From: a virus
Virus record (IMG/VR): IMGVR_UViG_3300008116_000054
Coordinates: 1-64,000 of that record
Reading direction: 5' to 3' (one strand)
DNA length: 64,000 nt
A program made the translations under genes and the position numbers. Under the pieces are notes generated by a model. That model was not told where the DNA came from. It made no database searches and saw only the letters and a program-made list of their open reading frames with translations. Positions 13,880 to 22,600 of the stretch are shown here, one piece after another (positions within the stretch are counted from its first letter, which is position 1; each line of letters starts with the position of its first letter).

Positions 13880-14649
13880 GAATCGTAATGGCACTCATGC
13901 TCATCGCCGGATCGGCACGCGCCGAGAACTTCAAGGAACCCGCCTGTCTCGCCAAGGCGGTAGACTTCTGGTACGACGTCTACACGAAGTACGACGAGGA
14001 CAAGGGCATCGTCTTCGAGAAAGAGACGCTCGAGATCATGGAGATCGTGGATCTTCCAGATGACGACAAGAAGAGGACAGAACTCGTTAAGGCCATAAAG
14101 GCAAAGTACGAGAAAAAAGGCGTCAAGATCCGCGTCCAGAAGGGCGTGAAATCGATGTTCGAGGAAGGGATCACGCGCTACAAGACCCACAAGAAGATGG
14201 TCGTCAAGAACATAAAGGCCAAAGGCATCCCGCTCGAGATCAAGGTCTTGCCGCACGTCGAGTCCGGATACAATCCCAAGGCACGGTCCAAGGTCGGTGC
14301 AGTGGGCATGTGGCAGGTCATGCCCGGTACCGCAAAGATGTACGGCTTTGACCCCAAGAAGCTCAAAGATCCCGAGTACAACACCAAGGTCGGCATCCAC
14401 GTCCTCGTAGAGAAATACAGAGTGCTGAAGTCTTGGCCGCTTGCCATAACGGCATACAACCACGGCCTAAGGGGCGTGCAGCGAGCGGTAGAGGAGACGG
14501 GCAGCCGCGACATATGTACCATCATAGAGCAGTATGACGGCCCACGGTTCGGCGTCGCCAGCAGAAACTTCTACGCCAACTTTCTCACCGTGCTCAAGAT
14601 CCTAAGAGAACGAGGACTCATCGATGAGCGAAAGAACAAAGCTAAATAG
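13876..14649 (+). CDS. Secreted lytic transglycosylase (SLT family)
   Basis: 257 residues from GTG 13876, overlapping the previous stop. Residues 1-16 form a short signal peptide (hydrophobic MRIVMALMLIAG, then SARA and E). The SLT domain has the catalytic E129 in HVESGYNP, then GAVGMWQVMPGTAKMYG (141-157) and AITAYNHGL near 196-204. These enzymes cleave the MurNAc-GlcNAc bond of peptidoglycan to a 1,6-anhydro end. A signal peptide on a phage murein hydrolase suggests export by the host Sec system, so it could serve lysis without a classic holin, or local wall remodelling. An alternative is a virion-borne enzyme, but the early-type location argues against that. Confidence 0.88.
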   Translation: MRIVMALMLIAGSARAENFKEPACLAKAVDFWYDVYTKYDEDKGIVFEKETLEIMEIVDLPDDDKKRTELVKAIKAKYEKKGVKIRVQKGVKSMFEEGITRYKTHKKMVVKNIKAKGIPLEIKVLPHVESGYNPKARSKVGAVGMWQVMPGTAKMYGFDPKKLKDPEYNTKVGIHVLVEKYRVLKSWPLAITAYNHGLRGVQRAVEETGSRDICTIIEQYDGPRFGVASRNFYANFLTVLKILRERGLIDERKNKAK

Positions 14650-15199
14650 ACTGCCTGTTCTAGACCACGGCTACGTGTCGCTGATGTCGTGCTCGCCGTC
14701 CTACAGCGACCATCTAGAGATAAGATCCTCGATGTTCAGGAACAGGCTCACGTCGCAGGCCATAGACATGATATACGTCCACCTACAGGTAAAGTGCCCG
14801 TACTTCATCCTTATCCCGATGGTGTCGTCCGGCATACGGTGCACGTCGTCCGTGAGCCAGGCCAGCGACGCTTTCTGCCCCACCGTGGACATGATCGCGT
14901 CAGGGTCTACTGCTAACGATCGCGACATCTCGGAGTCGATGAAGATGACGGTCGAGTCGCTGATGCTTAATCAGAAATCTTACGTACACGACGGCTGCAA
15001 CGCTTTTGTGGCGTCCGTCACTACGCCTGTTTCCGCTTACTGGGAAGGCGTGATGTACGCGAGCATGGGCGAGTGGTCCAGGTTCATGTTTGCCAAGGAC
15101 CTTCATCCGATAGTCAAGCAATATCAAAGAGCCGTGCACGACGCGGTCTCGATAGAATACAAGAATCTTGAAGACATAAAGAGGTTCATACAGAGATGA
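14624..15199 (+). CDS. Hypothetical protein, 191 aa
   Basis: ATG 14624, overlapping the transglycosylase by 26 bases. Mixed fold; a C-terminal half with YWEGVMYASMGEWSRFMFAKD followed by two helices. No catalytic signature recognised. Its stop overlaps the next ATG. Confidence 0.6.
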   Translation: MSERTKLNRLPVLDHGYVSLMSCSPSYSDHLEIRSSMFRNRLTSQAIDMIYVHLQVKCPYFILIPMVSSGIRCTSSVSQASDAFCPTVDMIASGSTANDRDISESMKMTVESLMLNQKSYVHDGCNAFVASVTTPVSAYWEGVMYASMGEWSRFMFAKDLHPIVKQYQRAVHDAVSIEYKNLEDIKRFIQR

Positions 15200-15396
15200 G
15201 AAGAAAGAAGGAAGAACCGAAGAAAGACGAAGTCGAGTCTACGTACTACGAAGACATATCGTACGTGTGCCCTAAGCGAGGCAAAGTAACAGAGCGCGTC
15301 AAGGTCAAGAGACTCAAGACACAGAAAGCGCCTGATAAAACTTCAGCTTACGAACTAGAGATCTTAAAGACGGAATCATCAGATGAACTATCTTGA
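15196..15396 (+). CDS. Hypothetical protein, 66 aa
   Basis: ATG 15196 (ATGA overlap). Lysine-rich start, then YYEDISYVCPKRGKVTERVKVKR, a strand-turn-strand region with a single cysteine, as in half a zinc ribbon. A small conserved-looking phage protein without known function. Confidence 0.6.
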   Translation: MRRKKEEPKKDEVESTYYEDISYVCPKRGKVTERVKVKRLKTQKAPDKTSAYELEILKTESSDELS

Positions 15397-15796
15397 GGAG
15401 ATGTTCGAGAGGTACGGGATAGACTGGGTCGACATCCAGTTCCTCAACGCTAGGGATTTTGACTTCGTGCGACGGTGCGTGATGTTCGGCATCCCAAACA
15501 CAAACACCACGGGCTTCAGCAAAGGCGACTACGTCGTAAGAAGACTGAAGCAATCTAACTCTATAGAAAAGAACGCCTTAGGCATAAACGTGCGCTACAA
15601 GGTCGAGTCGGTCATGTTCAACATGATACTCGCCAGACGGGTGAGGGGGCGCAACAAGTACGGGGTCCTAAGGTCTATAAACTCGCTATCGTACATCGCC
15701 ATAGAGATGGACCAGCATTATCTGGATTCTCTGATAATCGGCAGGGAATTCTTCGACGAGTATCCTGCGCAAAGAAAACCCAAGGAAAAGAAATGA
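15383..15796 (+). CDS. Hypothetical protein, 137 aa
   Basis: ATG 15383 overlapping the previous gene by 14 bases. KGDYVVRRLKQ and YKVESVMFNMILARRVRGR suggest a small beta-barrel or SH3-like fold, and the C-terminus is basic. The stop overlaps the dCMP deaminase start, so the two are translationally coupled. No family recognised. Confidence 0.6.
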   Translation: MNYLEEMFERYGIDWVDIQFLNARDFDFVRRCVMFGIPNTNTTGFSKGDYVVRRLKQSNSIEKNALGINVRYKVESVMFNMILARRVRGRNKYGVLRSINSLSYIAIEMDQHYLDSLIIGREFFDEYPAQRKPKEKK

Positions 15797-16245
15797 AGCC
15801 TTCTAAGATAGAGACCTACATGATGATGGCCGAAGCTGCCTCTCAGAGATCACACGACTCAGAGACAAAGGTGGGATCCGTCCTGATCAAAGAATCGACG
15901 GGTGCAATACTTGCGACCGGCTGCAACGGCTTCGTACGAGGGGCAGACGACGACTCTCTTCCGAGCACTCGTCCAGACAAGTACGACTACATCGTTCACA
16001 GTGAGATGAACCTGATCGCCAACTGCGCCCGCCACGGCATCTCGATGGAGAACTGCTTCGTTGTGTGCACGATGACGCCGTGCAAGGTGTGCATGAGGCT
16101 TCTGTGGCAGAGCGGCGTGACGCGCGTAGTGGCTAAGACAAGGTACCGGGACTTCGACGACATACTCGCCATGAGGGACCTAAAGATCGATATCCGAAAC
16201 GAGGGTCAATACATAGACCTCATATACAAGGTGAAGCATGATTGA
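15793..16245 (+). CDS. Deoxycytidylate (dCMP) deaminase
   Basis: 150 residues. Cytidine deaminase fold with the zinc and catalytic motifs HSEMN (H69, E71) and PCKVC (C97, C100), spaced as in dCMP deaminases. The enzyme converts dCMP to dUMP, feeding dTMP synthesis. In T4-like phages it belongs to the dNTP-synthesising complex. It competes for dCMP with the hydroxymethylase-like enzyme at 8952. Start ATG 15793 overlaps the previous stop. Confidence 0.93.
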   Translation: MKPSKIETYMMMAEAASQRSHDSETKVGSVLIKESTGAILATGCNGFVRGADDDSLPSTRPDKYDYIVHSEMNLIANCARHGISMENCFVVCTMTPCKVCMRLLWQSGVTRVVAKTRYRDFDDILAMRDLKIDIRNEGQYIDLIYKVKHD

Positions 16246-16507
16246 TACCATTATGATAGACATATGCGGCAGGATTCTGGTCATCGCCATGAACCCGGTG
16301 TACGTCTGCAGACCCGAGATATCGGACAGCAGATGCCACGCAAAGATCACGTGCGACACCGGAAGATCCAACTTCGACCGAGACAGCGGGACAATAAGCC
16401 CGTATATAGAGTCCATAGAGCTTGTGTGCAGTGAAAAAACACCGTCCGGTCAAGTTTCGTTCAGCCACGGCGGGGAGCTGTGGATGAGCCTCACGTGCAG
16501 GAGATGA
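16238..16507 (+). CDS. Hypothetical protein, 89 aa
   Basis: ATG 16238, overlapping the deaminase by 8 bases, with AAGGTGAAG upstream. Beta-rich and cysteine-containing (C10, C24, C33, C39). It has an MNPVYVCRPEI start segment. No family recognised. Confidence 0.55.
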   Translation: MIDTIMIDICGRILVIAMNPVYVCRPEISDSRCHAKITCDTGRSNFDRDSGTISPYIESIELVCSEKTPSGQVSFSHGGELWMSLTCRR

Positions 16508-16511
16508 TCAT

Positions 16512-16838
16512 ATGTCCTTGTCTCTGATGTTTTTCAAAGGCTGGTTCGTCATACAGAGCGCGACCCCGTCTGCTGCGGGTATCGAGTATCTTCTGCTCGA
16601 GCCCAGAAGAAACGTATACGTGACCGTGTCTCTTCCGGGCGACAGGGCTCTCGGGCTCGTGAGCACAGGCGAGATCTACGGCGAGAACCAGCAGGTGAAG
16701 ATCCAGGTCTGGGCAAGGTGCGATCAGAATCAGACCGAAACAAGAGTATTTATCTGCGACGCCGAACCAGACAAGCTCAGGGAGCTGCCGTGCAGACCCA
16801 ACGAGGGAATTTGGATCAACGGCGTTCAGTACTGCTGA
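16512..16838 (+). CDS. Hypothetical protein, 108 aa
   Basis: ATG 16512, four bases after the previous stop. Beta-strand rich with a RNVYVTVSLPGD strand pair and QQVKIQVWARCDQ. No family recognised. Composition and spacing match the operon. Confidence 0.6.
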   Translation: MSLSLMFFKGWFVIQSATPSAAGIEYLLLEPRRNVYVTVSLPGDRALGLVSTGEIYGENQQVKIQVWARCDQNQTETRVFICDAEPDKLRELPCRPNEGIWINGVQYC

Positions 16839-16845
16839 GGCTAAC

Positions 16846-17028
16846 ATGAAGACTTACAGACTCTCACCACGAATAGTGATCACGTACGCGCATTACCTTT
16901 TGACGCCTTCGATCGACATATGGCGACCCAGACACATAAAGTCCGCGTGCGGGTGCAAGATCTTCACCGCAGGCCCGTTCATGCTAGAGATCGTAAGCAA
17001 AAAATGCCTCCTTAACCAAGGAGAATAA
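16846..17028 (+). CDS. Hypothetical protein, 60 aa
   Basis: ATG 16846 with TGAGGC at 16838-16843. Basic, with two adjacent cysteines (CGCK). No family recognised; support is spacing and ribosome site only. Confidence 0.5.
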   Translation: MKTYRLSPRIVITYAHYLLTPSIDIWRPRHIKSACGCKIFTAGPFMLEIVSKKCLLNQGE

Positions 17029-17029
17029 G

Positions 17030-17455
17030 ATGAGCACAGTGAACGTAGTGAACGTAGTGTTCGTAGGCTCGAACCCCAGCTCGTCTAGTCCAGACTCCTC
17101 TCCTTTCCACGTCTCAGTCAGATCAAGAAAAACGCTCGAAAGCTGGATCGAGAACTTAAACGCCAACTTCACGTTCATCAACGTCTGCGACGACAAGACC
17201 GAAGGAAACAAACCTTTGTCCGTAGCTCAGATAAGAGAGGCCAGAGACTCCCTTATCGCAAAGCTCGCGCAGCATCCAGACGCCAAGATGGTCTCGCTGG
17301 GCAAGACCGCAGCCAGAGCTTTAGCAGAAGCAGGCGTAAGCGTCTTTCTGGCACTTCCGCATCCCAGCGGGATGAACCGAAAGCTCAACGATCCTGATAC
17401 TGTGCGCAACACCAAGGAATCACTGACGAAATATATAAACGAGGGTATAATATGA
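17030..17455 (+). CDS. Uracil-DNA glycosylase superfamily protein
   Basis: 141 residues. Two superfamily motifs: FVGSNPS at 11-17 (G-x-NP, the active-site loop) and HPSGMNR at 111-117 (the minor-groove HPSx-type loop), separated by the usual MVSLGKTAARALAEAG strand-helix near 87-102. Shorter than full UDGs, near the small phage versions. It may excise uracil or another damaged or modified base, or act on host DNA. ATG 17030 has AAGGAG upstream. Confidence 0.75.
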   Translation: MSTVNVVNVVFVGSNPSSSSPDSSPFHVSVRSRKTLESWIENLNANFTFINVCDDKTEGNKPLSVAQIREARDSLIAKLAQHPDAKMVSLGKTAARALAEAGVSVFLALPHPSGMNRKLNDPDTVRNTKESLTKYINEGII

Positions 17456-17601
17456 TCACAGGCGCAACATGTACCTGCAAGTTCATGTATATACCGGGCT
17501 CTCCGTCTTTGCAGAGATGTCGGACCTGGTTGAGGCTGAAAAAGGGGATGGAGATCGACCGGCGTCCCCACCACAACATCCACAACGCCGAAAGGCAATA
17601 A
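17452..17601 (+). CDS. Small basic protein, 49 aa
   Basis: ATG 17452 overlaps the previous TGA as ATGA, with GAGGG upstream. Three cysteines (C7, C9, C23) and many Arg/Lys/His residues (KKGMEIDRRPHHNIHN). Could bind nucleic acid or a metal. No family recognised. Confidence 0.45.
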   Translation: MITGATCTCKFMYIPGSPSLQRCRTWLRLKKGMEIDRRPHHNIHNAERQ

Positions 17602-17612
17602 AAGGAGCATCT

Positions 17613-17915
17613 ATGACCCTGTCTACAGTAACCTCAGTCGTATCCGTCAAGTTCACGAAGAAGTCCGCCAACGACAAGTACCCAACCGTAACGCTCGCTC
17701 GTCTGACCGAGAAGTTCGGCAAGGTCTCAGTCAAGAACGGATACGTAACACTGTTCATCTCCAGCAAGAGCAACATCAACACGACCTACCAAGTCAAGTT
17801 CCGCCAGAACCGCACAGGATCAGGCCCTACGCTGATCGCCACCGAATGGCCGCAGGGTCTGCGTAAGCCGAGCGTAGGCCGATCGATCGAGTTCGTGGTA
17901 AAGAACGTGATCTAA
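17613..17915 (+). CDS. Hypothetical beta-rich protein, 100 aa
   Basis: ATG 17613 chosen for its AAAGGAG at 17601-17607; a longer frame from 17469 runs through the preceding gene. Alternating polar/hydrophobic strands (VSVKNGYVTLFISSKSN) suggest a small beta-barrel. No cysteine. Unknown function. Confidence 0.65.
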   Translation: MTLSTVTSVVSVKFTKKSANDKYPTVTLARLTEKFGKVSVKNGYVTLFISSKSNINTTYQVKFRQNRTGSGPTLIATEWPQGLRKPSVGRSIEFVVKNVI

Positions 17916-17933
17916 CGTAAAAGGAGTTTCGTC

Positions 17934-18422
17934 GTGAACATCTTCTTCACATCAAACGATCCGGTAGAATGTGCTAGAGCGCTGGACGACAAGCGCCTGG
18001 TAAAGATGCCGATCGAGTCCGTGCAGATGCTGTCGTCCGCGATCGCCCGCCACGGCGGAACTCCCGTGTATCGAGTCGCCTGGACCAAGCATCCTTGCAC
18101 GCTCTGGTCCGGCGACTCCCTCGAGAACTTCGAGTGGCACCTCGAGCACCTAAAGGCGATGAACGATGAGTTTGTGCACAGGTACAAGAAAGATCACGCG
18201 TCGTTTCTTGCAGGCTACGCATCGCTTAAGGCTCAGGTGCACATACTCCCGAGCCTGGGACTTCAGCAGTTTCCCAACTGCTCGCTAAGAAAGGACATAA
18301 GCGATGTCATCGAAGCTTACCGACTCGGCTTCCACATCAAGTGGGCAAACGACAAGCGAGAGCCAAAGTGGACAAACCGTGGCCACCCAGCTTGGTTCTC
18401 TGCAGTCGTCGCTGCTGTATGA
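17934..18422 (+). CDS. Pyrimidine-dimer-glycosylase-like conserved phage protein, 162 aa
   Basis: GTG 17934 with AAAGGAG at 17920-17926. N-terminus MNIFFTSNDPVECARALDDK, then RLVKMPIESVQMLSSA, TKHPCTLWS and NFEWHLEHLKAMNDEFVHRY follow a phage family (DKH.VKM..E..Q...) often placed near the endonuclease V/pyrimidine dimer glycosylase group. Assignment to a DNA-repair function is uncertain. Confidence 0.55.
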   Translation: MNIFFTSNDPVECARALDDKRLVKMPIESVQMLSSAIARHGGTPVYRVAWTKHPCTLWSGDSLENFEWHLEHLKAMNDEFVHRYKKDHASFLAGYASLKAQVHILPSLGLQQFPNCSLRKDISDVIEAYRLGFHIKWANDKREPKWTNRGHPAWFSAVVAAV

Positions 18423-18426
18423 GTTC

Positions 18427-18621
18427 ATGGAACTTCTCCGTGTACTCAAGCTTCAGGACATGCCTGACAATCACATAAACGGCTACGAGATCGCCTGCTT
18501 CAACGGCTACAGCGTAAAGGTCACGTGCTGCGGCATGCTGGAGCCTTCAGACAACGAAGACATCTGCTGCGGCGTGTTTGTCCTTAGATGGCAAGGATGT
18601 GGATCATGCGCGAAAAGATAA
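18427..18621 (+). CDS. Hypothetical cysteine-rich protein, 64 aa
   Basis: Several starts are possible: ATG 18427 has a weak ribosome site, while ATG 18304 has AAGGA but would overlap the previous gene by 118 bases. Seven cysteines (CCG, CCG, GCGSC patterns) suggest metal binding. No family recognised. Confidence 0.45.
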   Translation: MELLRVLKLQDMPDNHINGYEIACFNGYSVKVTCCGMLEPSDNEDICCGVFVLRWQGCGSCAKR

Positions 18622-18797
18622 TCAACAAGATAAACATGCTCAGCTCTGAGGCTTGGGCGATATCAGAGAAGATCGAGGTTCTGAAGGGCGAGATCTCAAG
18701 CTTCGAGACGAGACTCTCGCAGATCACGGGGGCTATTCAGGCTCTAGACGAGATCTTAAAAGAAGAGGGCGCAGAAGACGCCCTCCCGGTCGATTAG
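18606..18797 (+). CDS. Coiled-coil protein, 63 aa
   Basis: Start taken as ATG 18606 because AAGGA is at 18593-18597; ATG 18588 and 18597 are alternatives. Heptad-like pattern throughout (INKINMLSSEAWAISEKI...), with an acidic end. Last gene of the plus-strand block; its TAG (18795-18797) overlaps the stop of the opposing gene. Confidence 0.55.
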   Translation: MREKIINKINMLSSEAWAISEKIEVLKGEISSFETRLSQITGAIQALDEILKEEGAEDALPVD

Positions 18798-19084
18798 ACC
18801 AGACGAAGAGCGATGTAGAGGTCGCCTATCACTGCAGCAGCAGGAGCGGTTCCGTCTGCTACGCAGACATCGAACAGAGCGCCGCCGGTTGCGCCAGCCT
18901 TGATGCGAACCAAGAAATCACCGACCTTGAGGGCGCCGAAGTCTACGGTCGTAGAGGTGCTGGTCGCTACAACGCAGAGAACGACTGCGTGCGAGCCGAA
19001 GGCAGAGACCATCTCGTTCTTGGCAACGCGGTTTGCGAGGGCAACTTCCAGGATTCTTTTTGTCTTAGAGGACATGAGTGACAT
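18794..19084 (-). CDS. Small virion-type protein, 96 aa
   Basis: ATG at 19084 with GGAG nine bases upstream; a longer frame from 19117 lacks a ribosome site. N-terminal KTKRILEVALANRVAKNEM helix, then a beta-rich body ending AAAVIGDLYIALRLV, a layout shared by small phage structural or adaptor proteins. First gene of the minus-strand block at the convergence point; it is the last in its transcript. Confidence 0.6.
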   Translation of the reverse strand: MSLMSSKTKRILEVALANRVAKNEMVSAFGSHAVVLCVVATSTSTTVDFGALKVGDFLVRIKAGATGGALFDVCVADGTAPAAAVIGDLYIALRLV

Positions 19085-19153
19085 AGTGTATCTCCATGAT
19101 TCTTCAGGGCGCGGCATTATTACCGCGTCACTATATGCTTATATTATCATCTG

Positions 19154-19573
19154 CTACAGCTTCAAGACGTAGATCTCGTACAAGAATTTTGCAAACCCTG
19201 CCAACGCTGCAACCACGGCGGCAATCTTAGCAATGAGAATCATCATCGTTTTACGCTGCGTGTATGAACTTTCAAGCGGCTGCAATCTTTGATCTAATCT
19301 TAGACTGATGTTCTTGAGCTCGCTGATGCTCATCTCGTTTATGTCTGTGCGACGCATGTGCTCGACCAGGGAGTCGGTGTTCTTCTCTAGGATGCGGCCT
19401 ATGCGTGCGATCTCTACGTTCATCTGACGGTCTGTGGCTATGTGCTCGTGAAAGTCCCTAGAGAACTGGCCAGTAGCCTCCTCTAGGCTAGAGACGCGAC
19501 GGCTAGTGTCTTGAACGATGTCCTTGACAAACTCGATGTCTTTACTGATCAAATCGATCTTATCGTCGCGCAT
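19154..19573 (-). CDS. Coiled-coil protein with C-terminal membrane anchor (XhlA/holin-like)
   Basis: 139 residues. A long coiled coil (about 1-105, with a DSLVEHMRRTDINE segment), then KTMMILIAKIAAVVAALAGFA as one transmembrane helix near the C-terminus. This order resembles XhlA-type lysis helpers and membrane-anchored tail-associated proteins. It lies downstream of the adhesin gene. A lysis role is possible but not shown; no separate holin is recognised in the window. Confidence 0.55.
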   Translation of the reverse strand: MRDDKIDLISKDIEFVKDIVQDTSRRVSSLEEATGQFSRDFHEHIATDRQMNVEIARIGRILEKNTDSLVEHMRRTDINEMSISELKNISLRLDQRLQPLESSYTQRKTMMILIAKIAAVVAALAGFAKFLYEIYVLKL

Positions 19574-19610
19574 ATAGGCCCTCTCACTCGGAGTCTACAT
19601 CCATTATATC

Positions 19611-22600
19611 CTAATCGACGTCTATGTTCCAGTTGTTAGCGTTCATTATGAACGATGCCGGAACCGTGACGAAGTTGTTGTTGGCGTCTTCTACGATGAC
19701 CTTGTGCACAGCGAAAATCTCAGCGTTTTTGGCTCTGAAGGTCCCCAGCATCTGAGAGAAGTCCGTGATCGAGACGACGACACGCTTGGCCGACGTGGTT
19801 GATTTGTAGATGATGTGGACCTTTGCCCAGTTACGCGGCTTAGACAGCGTAGGGTTTGACACAACCTGAGGCAGAGTCTTGATCTTGTCTATGGAGCTCT
19901 CGACCACTACGGCCTGGTTTACGGCAACCGGAGTGCTCGGGACCTCGACGACGTCGTTTCTGGTTCTCTGGGTCTTGGTCGCGTATATGGACTTGTTGCC
20001 TTTGGCGTCTTTTACTATGACGTTGAAGTAGTAGGTCTCGCCTGAGTTTAGCCCGCTCACCGTAGCGTACGTGAGAGACGAGTACGCGCTCACGATGGTC
20101 CCGTTTGCCTCCGCGCTCACCACGGTCGAGATGTTGTTCAGCGAAGATATCCTGACCTGGTACTGAAGGTTAGGCGGCGACGAGGCGTTGTCTACGGCAG
20201 GGTTCCAGCTGAGTATCATCCCTGTCAGGCCTACGTTGCTTGCGGTTATTACGCCGGATCCGCCCGGAACAGGAGCTTCGATGTCCTCGAGCGTCGTGGC
20301 CTGAACCGTGCTGTAGCAAGACCTGTTACCGGCAGAGTCTCTGATCATCACGTTGAAGTAGTACGTCTCGTCTGAGTCTAGGCCCGTTACGGTCTGTACC
20401 GCTATGTCTCTTGAGAAAGGTCTCGCAAGCGTGCCGTTGGCGTCGATGTCTGCGATGGTGGAGATGTTGTTGAGCTTGGAGTAGTATACGCCGTACATCA
20501 GGAAGCCTGCGTCCGTTACGTTGTCGGTTCCCTTTGTCCAAGATACGGTCACGGTGCTAGGCGTAACGAGACTTGCACCCAGTACGCCGGATCCGCCCGG
20601 AGAAGGTACGGACGTGTCGGAGACCGTTGTCACTTTTGCTGTAGAGTACGCTGCCTTGTTTCCGGCCTCGTCCCTTGCTAGGACATTGAAGTAGTACGTG
20701 TAAGACGGAGTAAGATCCGAGATCTCAAGCTCCAGAACGTCTGCCGCCCAGTCCATTATCTTGGTGCCGTTCGTCTCTGTCTGGTTGACGGTGGTCATGT
20801 TGTTGGACATAGATCTGTACACAGCGTACATCATGTCCTGCTCTTCTGTTACGTTGTCTACGGCCTTGAACCATCTCAGCGTCACGCTGCTGGTGGTGGT
20901 GTCGTTCGGCAGTATGGTTCCGGAGTTGTCTGGAACCGGTGCCGTGACGTCTGGAAGCATAGACACGTTAGACATCGAGTACGCAGACTTGTTGCCCTGC
21001 TCGTCTCGCGCGATGACGTTGAAGTAGTACGTCGTGCCCGGTGTCAGGTCCGTCATAGGATACGGGCTCGCGTAGAGATCGTAGTCCATCACCAGCGTAC
21101 CGTTCGTCTCTGCACCGGCTACGGTTGAGATGTTGGGAGAAGTGCTATAATATAGCGCGTACTCGAGATCCTCGAAGTATGTCGCCTCGTCTGATGCTCT
21201 TGCCCAGCTGACGACAGTTTCTTGAAGAGTGGTTCCGGTGAAGCTGATGAGACCAGAGTTTCCAGGAGTCGGTCCTTGTGCGTCGACCAGCGTCGTTGCG
21301 TTGGCCATCGAGTATACGGCCCTGTTTCCGAAAGCGTCCATGACCAGCACGTTGAAGTAGTACTGAGTGTTCGGCAGAAGGCCTTCTACAGACACGGTGT
21401 TTATGTCGGTCGTGAAAGCTCTGACAACCGTACCGTTCCTGAAGGTGGCGACCGTTCCTATGTTGTTGGACGTCGACCTTCTGACCTCGTACCTTAGACC
21501 AGACTGAGCGGTGTGGTTGTCGACCGCTTTTGTCCACGAAAGTACGAGACTTGATTTAGTAACGTAGCTTACTGATATTGTTCCAGAAGATCCCGGAACC
21601 GGTGGCGTGATGTCTGCCTGAGTCATGGCGCTGGAAGGAACGTAAGCTGACTTGTTGCCGGTCGCGTCGCGTACGACAACGTTGAAGAAGTAAGACGTAG
21701 CAGGAACTAGACCGGATGCTGTGAAGCTGGTCGTGTTGGCGGTGTAGTTCATGACGACAACGCCGTTCGTCTCTGCGTCTGCCACGGTCGAGATGTTGTT
21801 GGAAGTAGATCTGTAGAGAGCGTACTGAAGGCTGGCTGTCGCAGTGATGTTGTCAGAGGCTGCTGCCCAAGACACGTTGATGCTCGATACGGTGATGCCA
21901 GACGTAGACACATTGCCCGAACCACCAGGAGTTGGTGCTTGGGCGTCGGTTGCGGTCGTTGCGTTCACCGACGAGTACAGCGACTTGTTGCCCGACGAGT
22001 CCGACACGATCACGTTGAAGTAGTACGTGGTCGCCGGCGTAAGTCCGGTAACGTTGAAGGTCTCTATGTTTATGCCGGTTCCTATCAGTGTACCGTTGGT
22101 CTCTGTCTGGTTGATCGACGTAAGAACGTTGCTGGTGGATCTGTAGACCTTGTAGACCAGCGCGGTAGAGATGTCGTAGTTGTCGCTCGACCTGTTCCAG
22201 CTTAGCGTGAGCGAGATGTCGGCAAGGTTCGTGACGGCGATGCTGGTCGGCGAGCCGAGGACCGGTACGGTCGTATCTGCCTGCGTGGTCGCGTTGGTCA
22301 TCGAGTACGCTGCCTTGTTTCCGGCCACGTCGCGCACCATAACGTTGAAGTAGTACTGTGTGTCTTTTGTGAGACTGCCGACCATCTTGTACGTGGTGTC
22401 GGCAGTGAAGTCCATCACCTTGGTTCCGTTAGACTCCATGTTGGCGACGGTCGAGATGTTGTTGGAGCTTGACAGATACACAGCATACTCTAGCGCAGAA
22501 GCAGCAACAAGGTTGTCTGTAGCTGCGGTCCACGAGAGATCGATGCGACGCTCGGACATCGGCGTTGCGGCTATCGTTCCCGAGTTGCCTGGAACAGGCG

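Noticed and set aside
14624-15199. ThyX-type thymidylate synthase
   Set aside because: The C-terminal GEWSRF...HP segment looks vaguely like ThyX, but the diagnostic RHR..S.N.S.R motif is missing.
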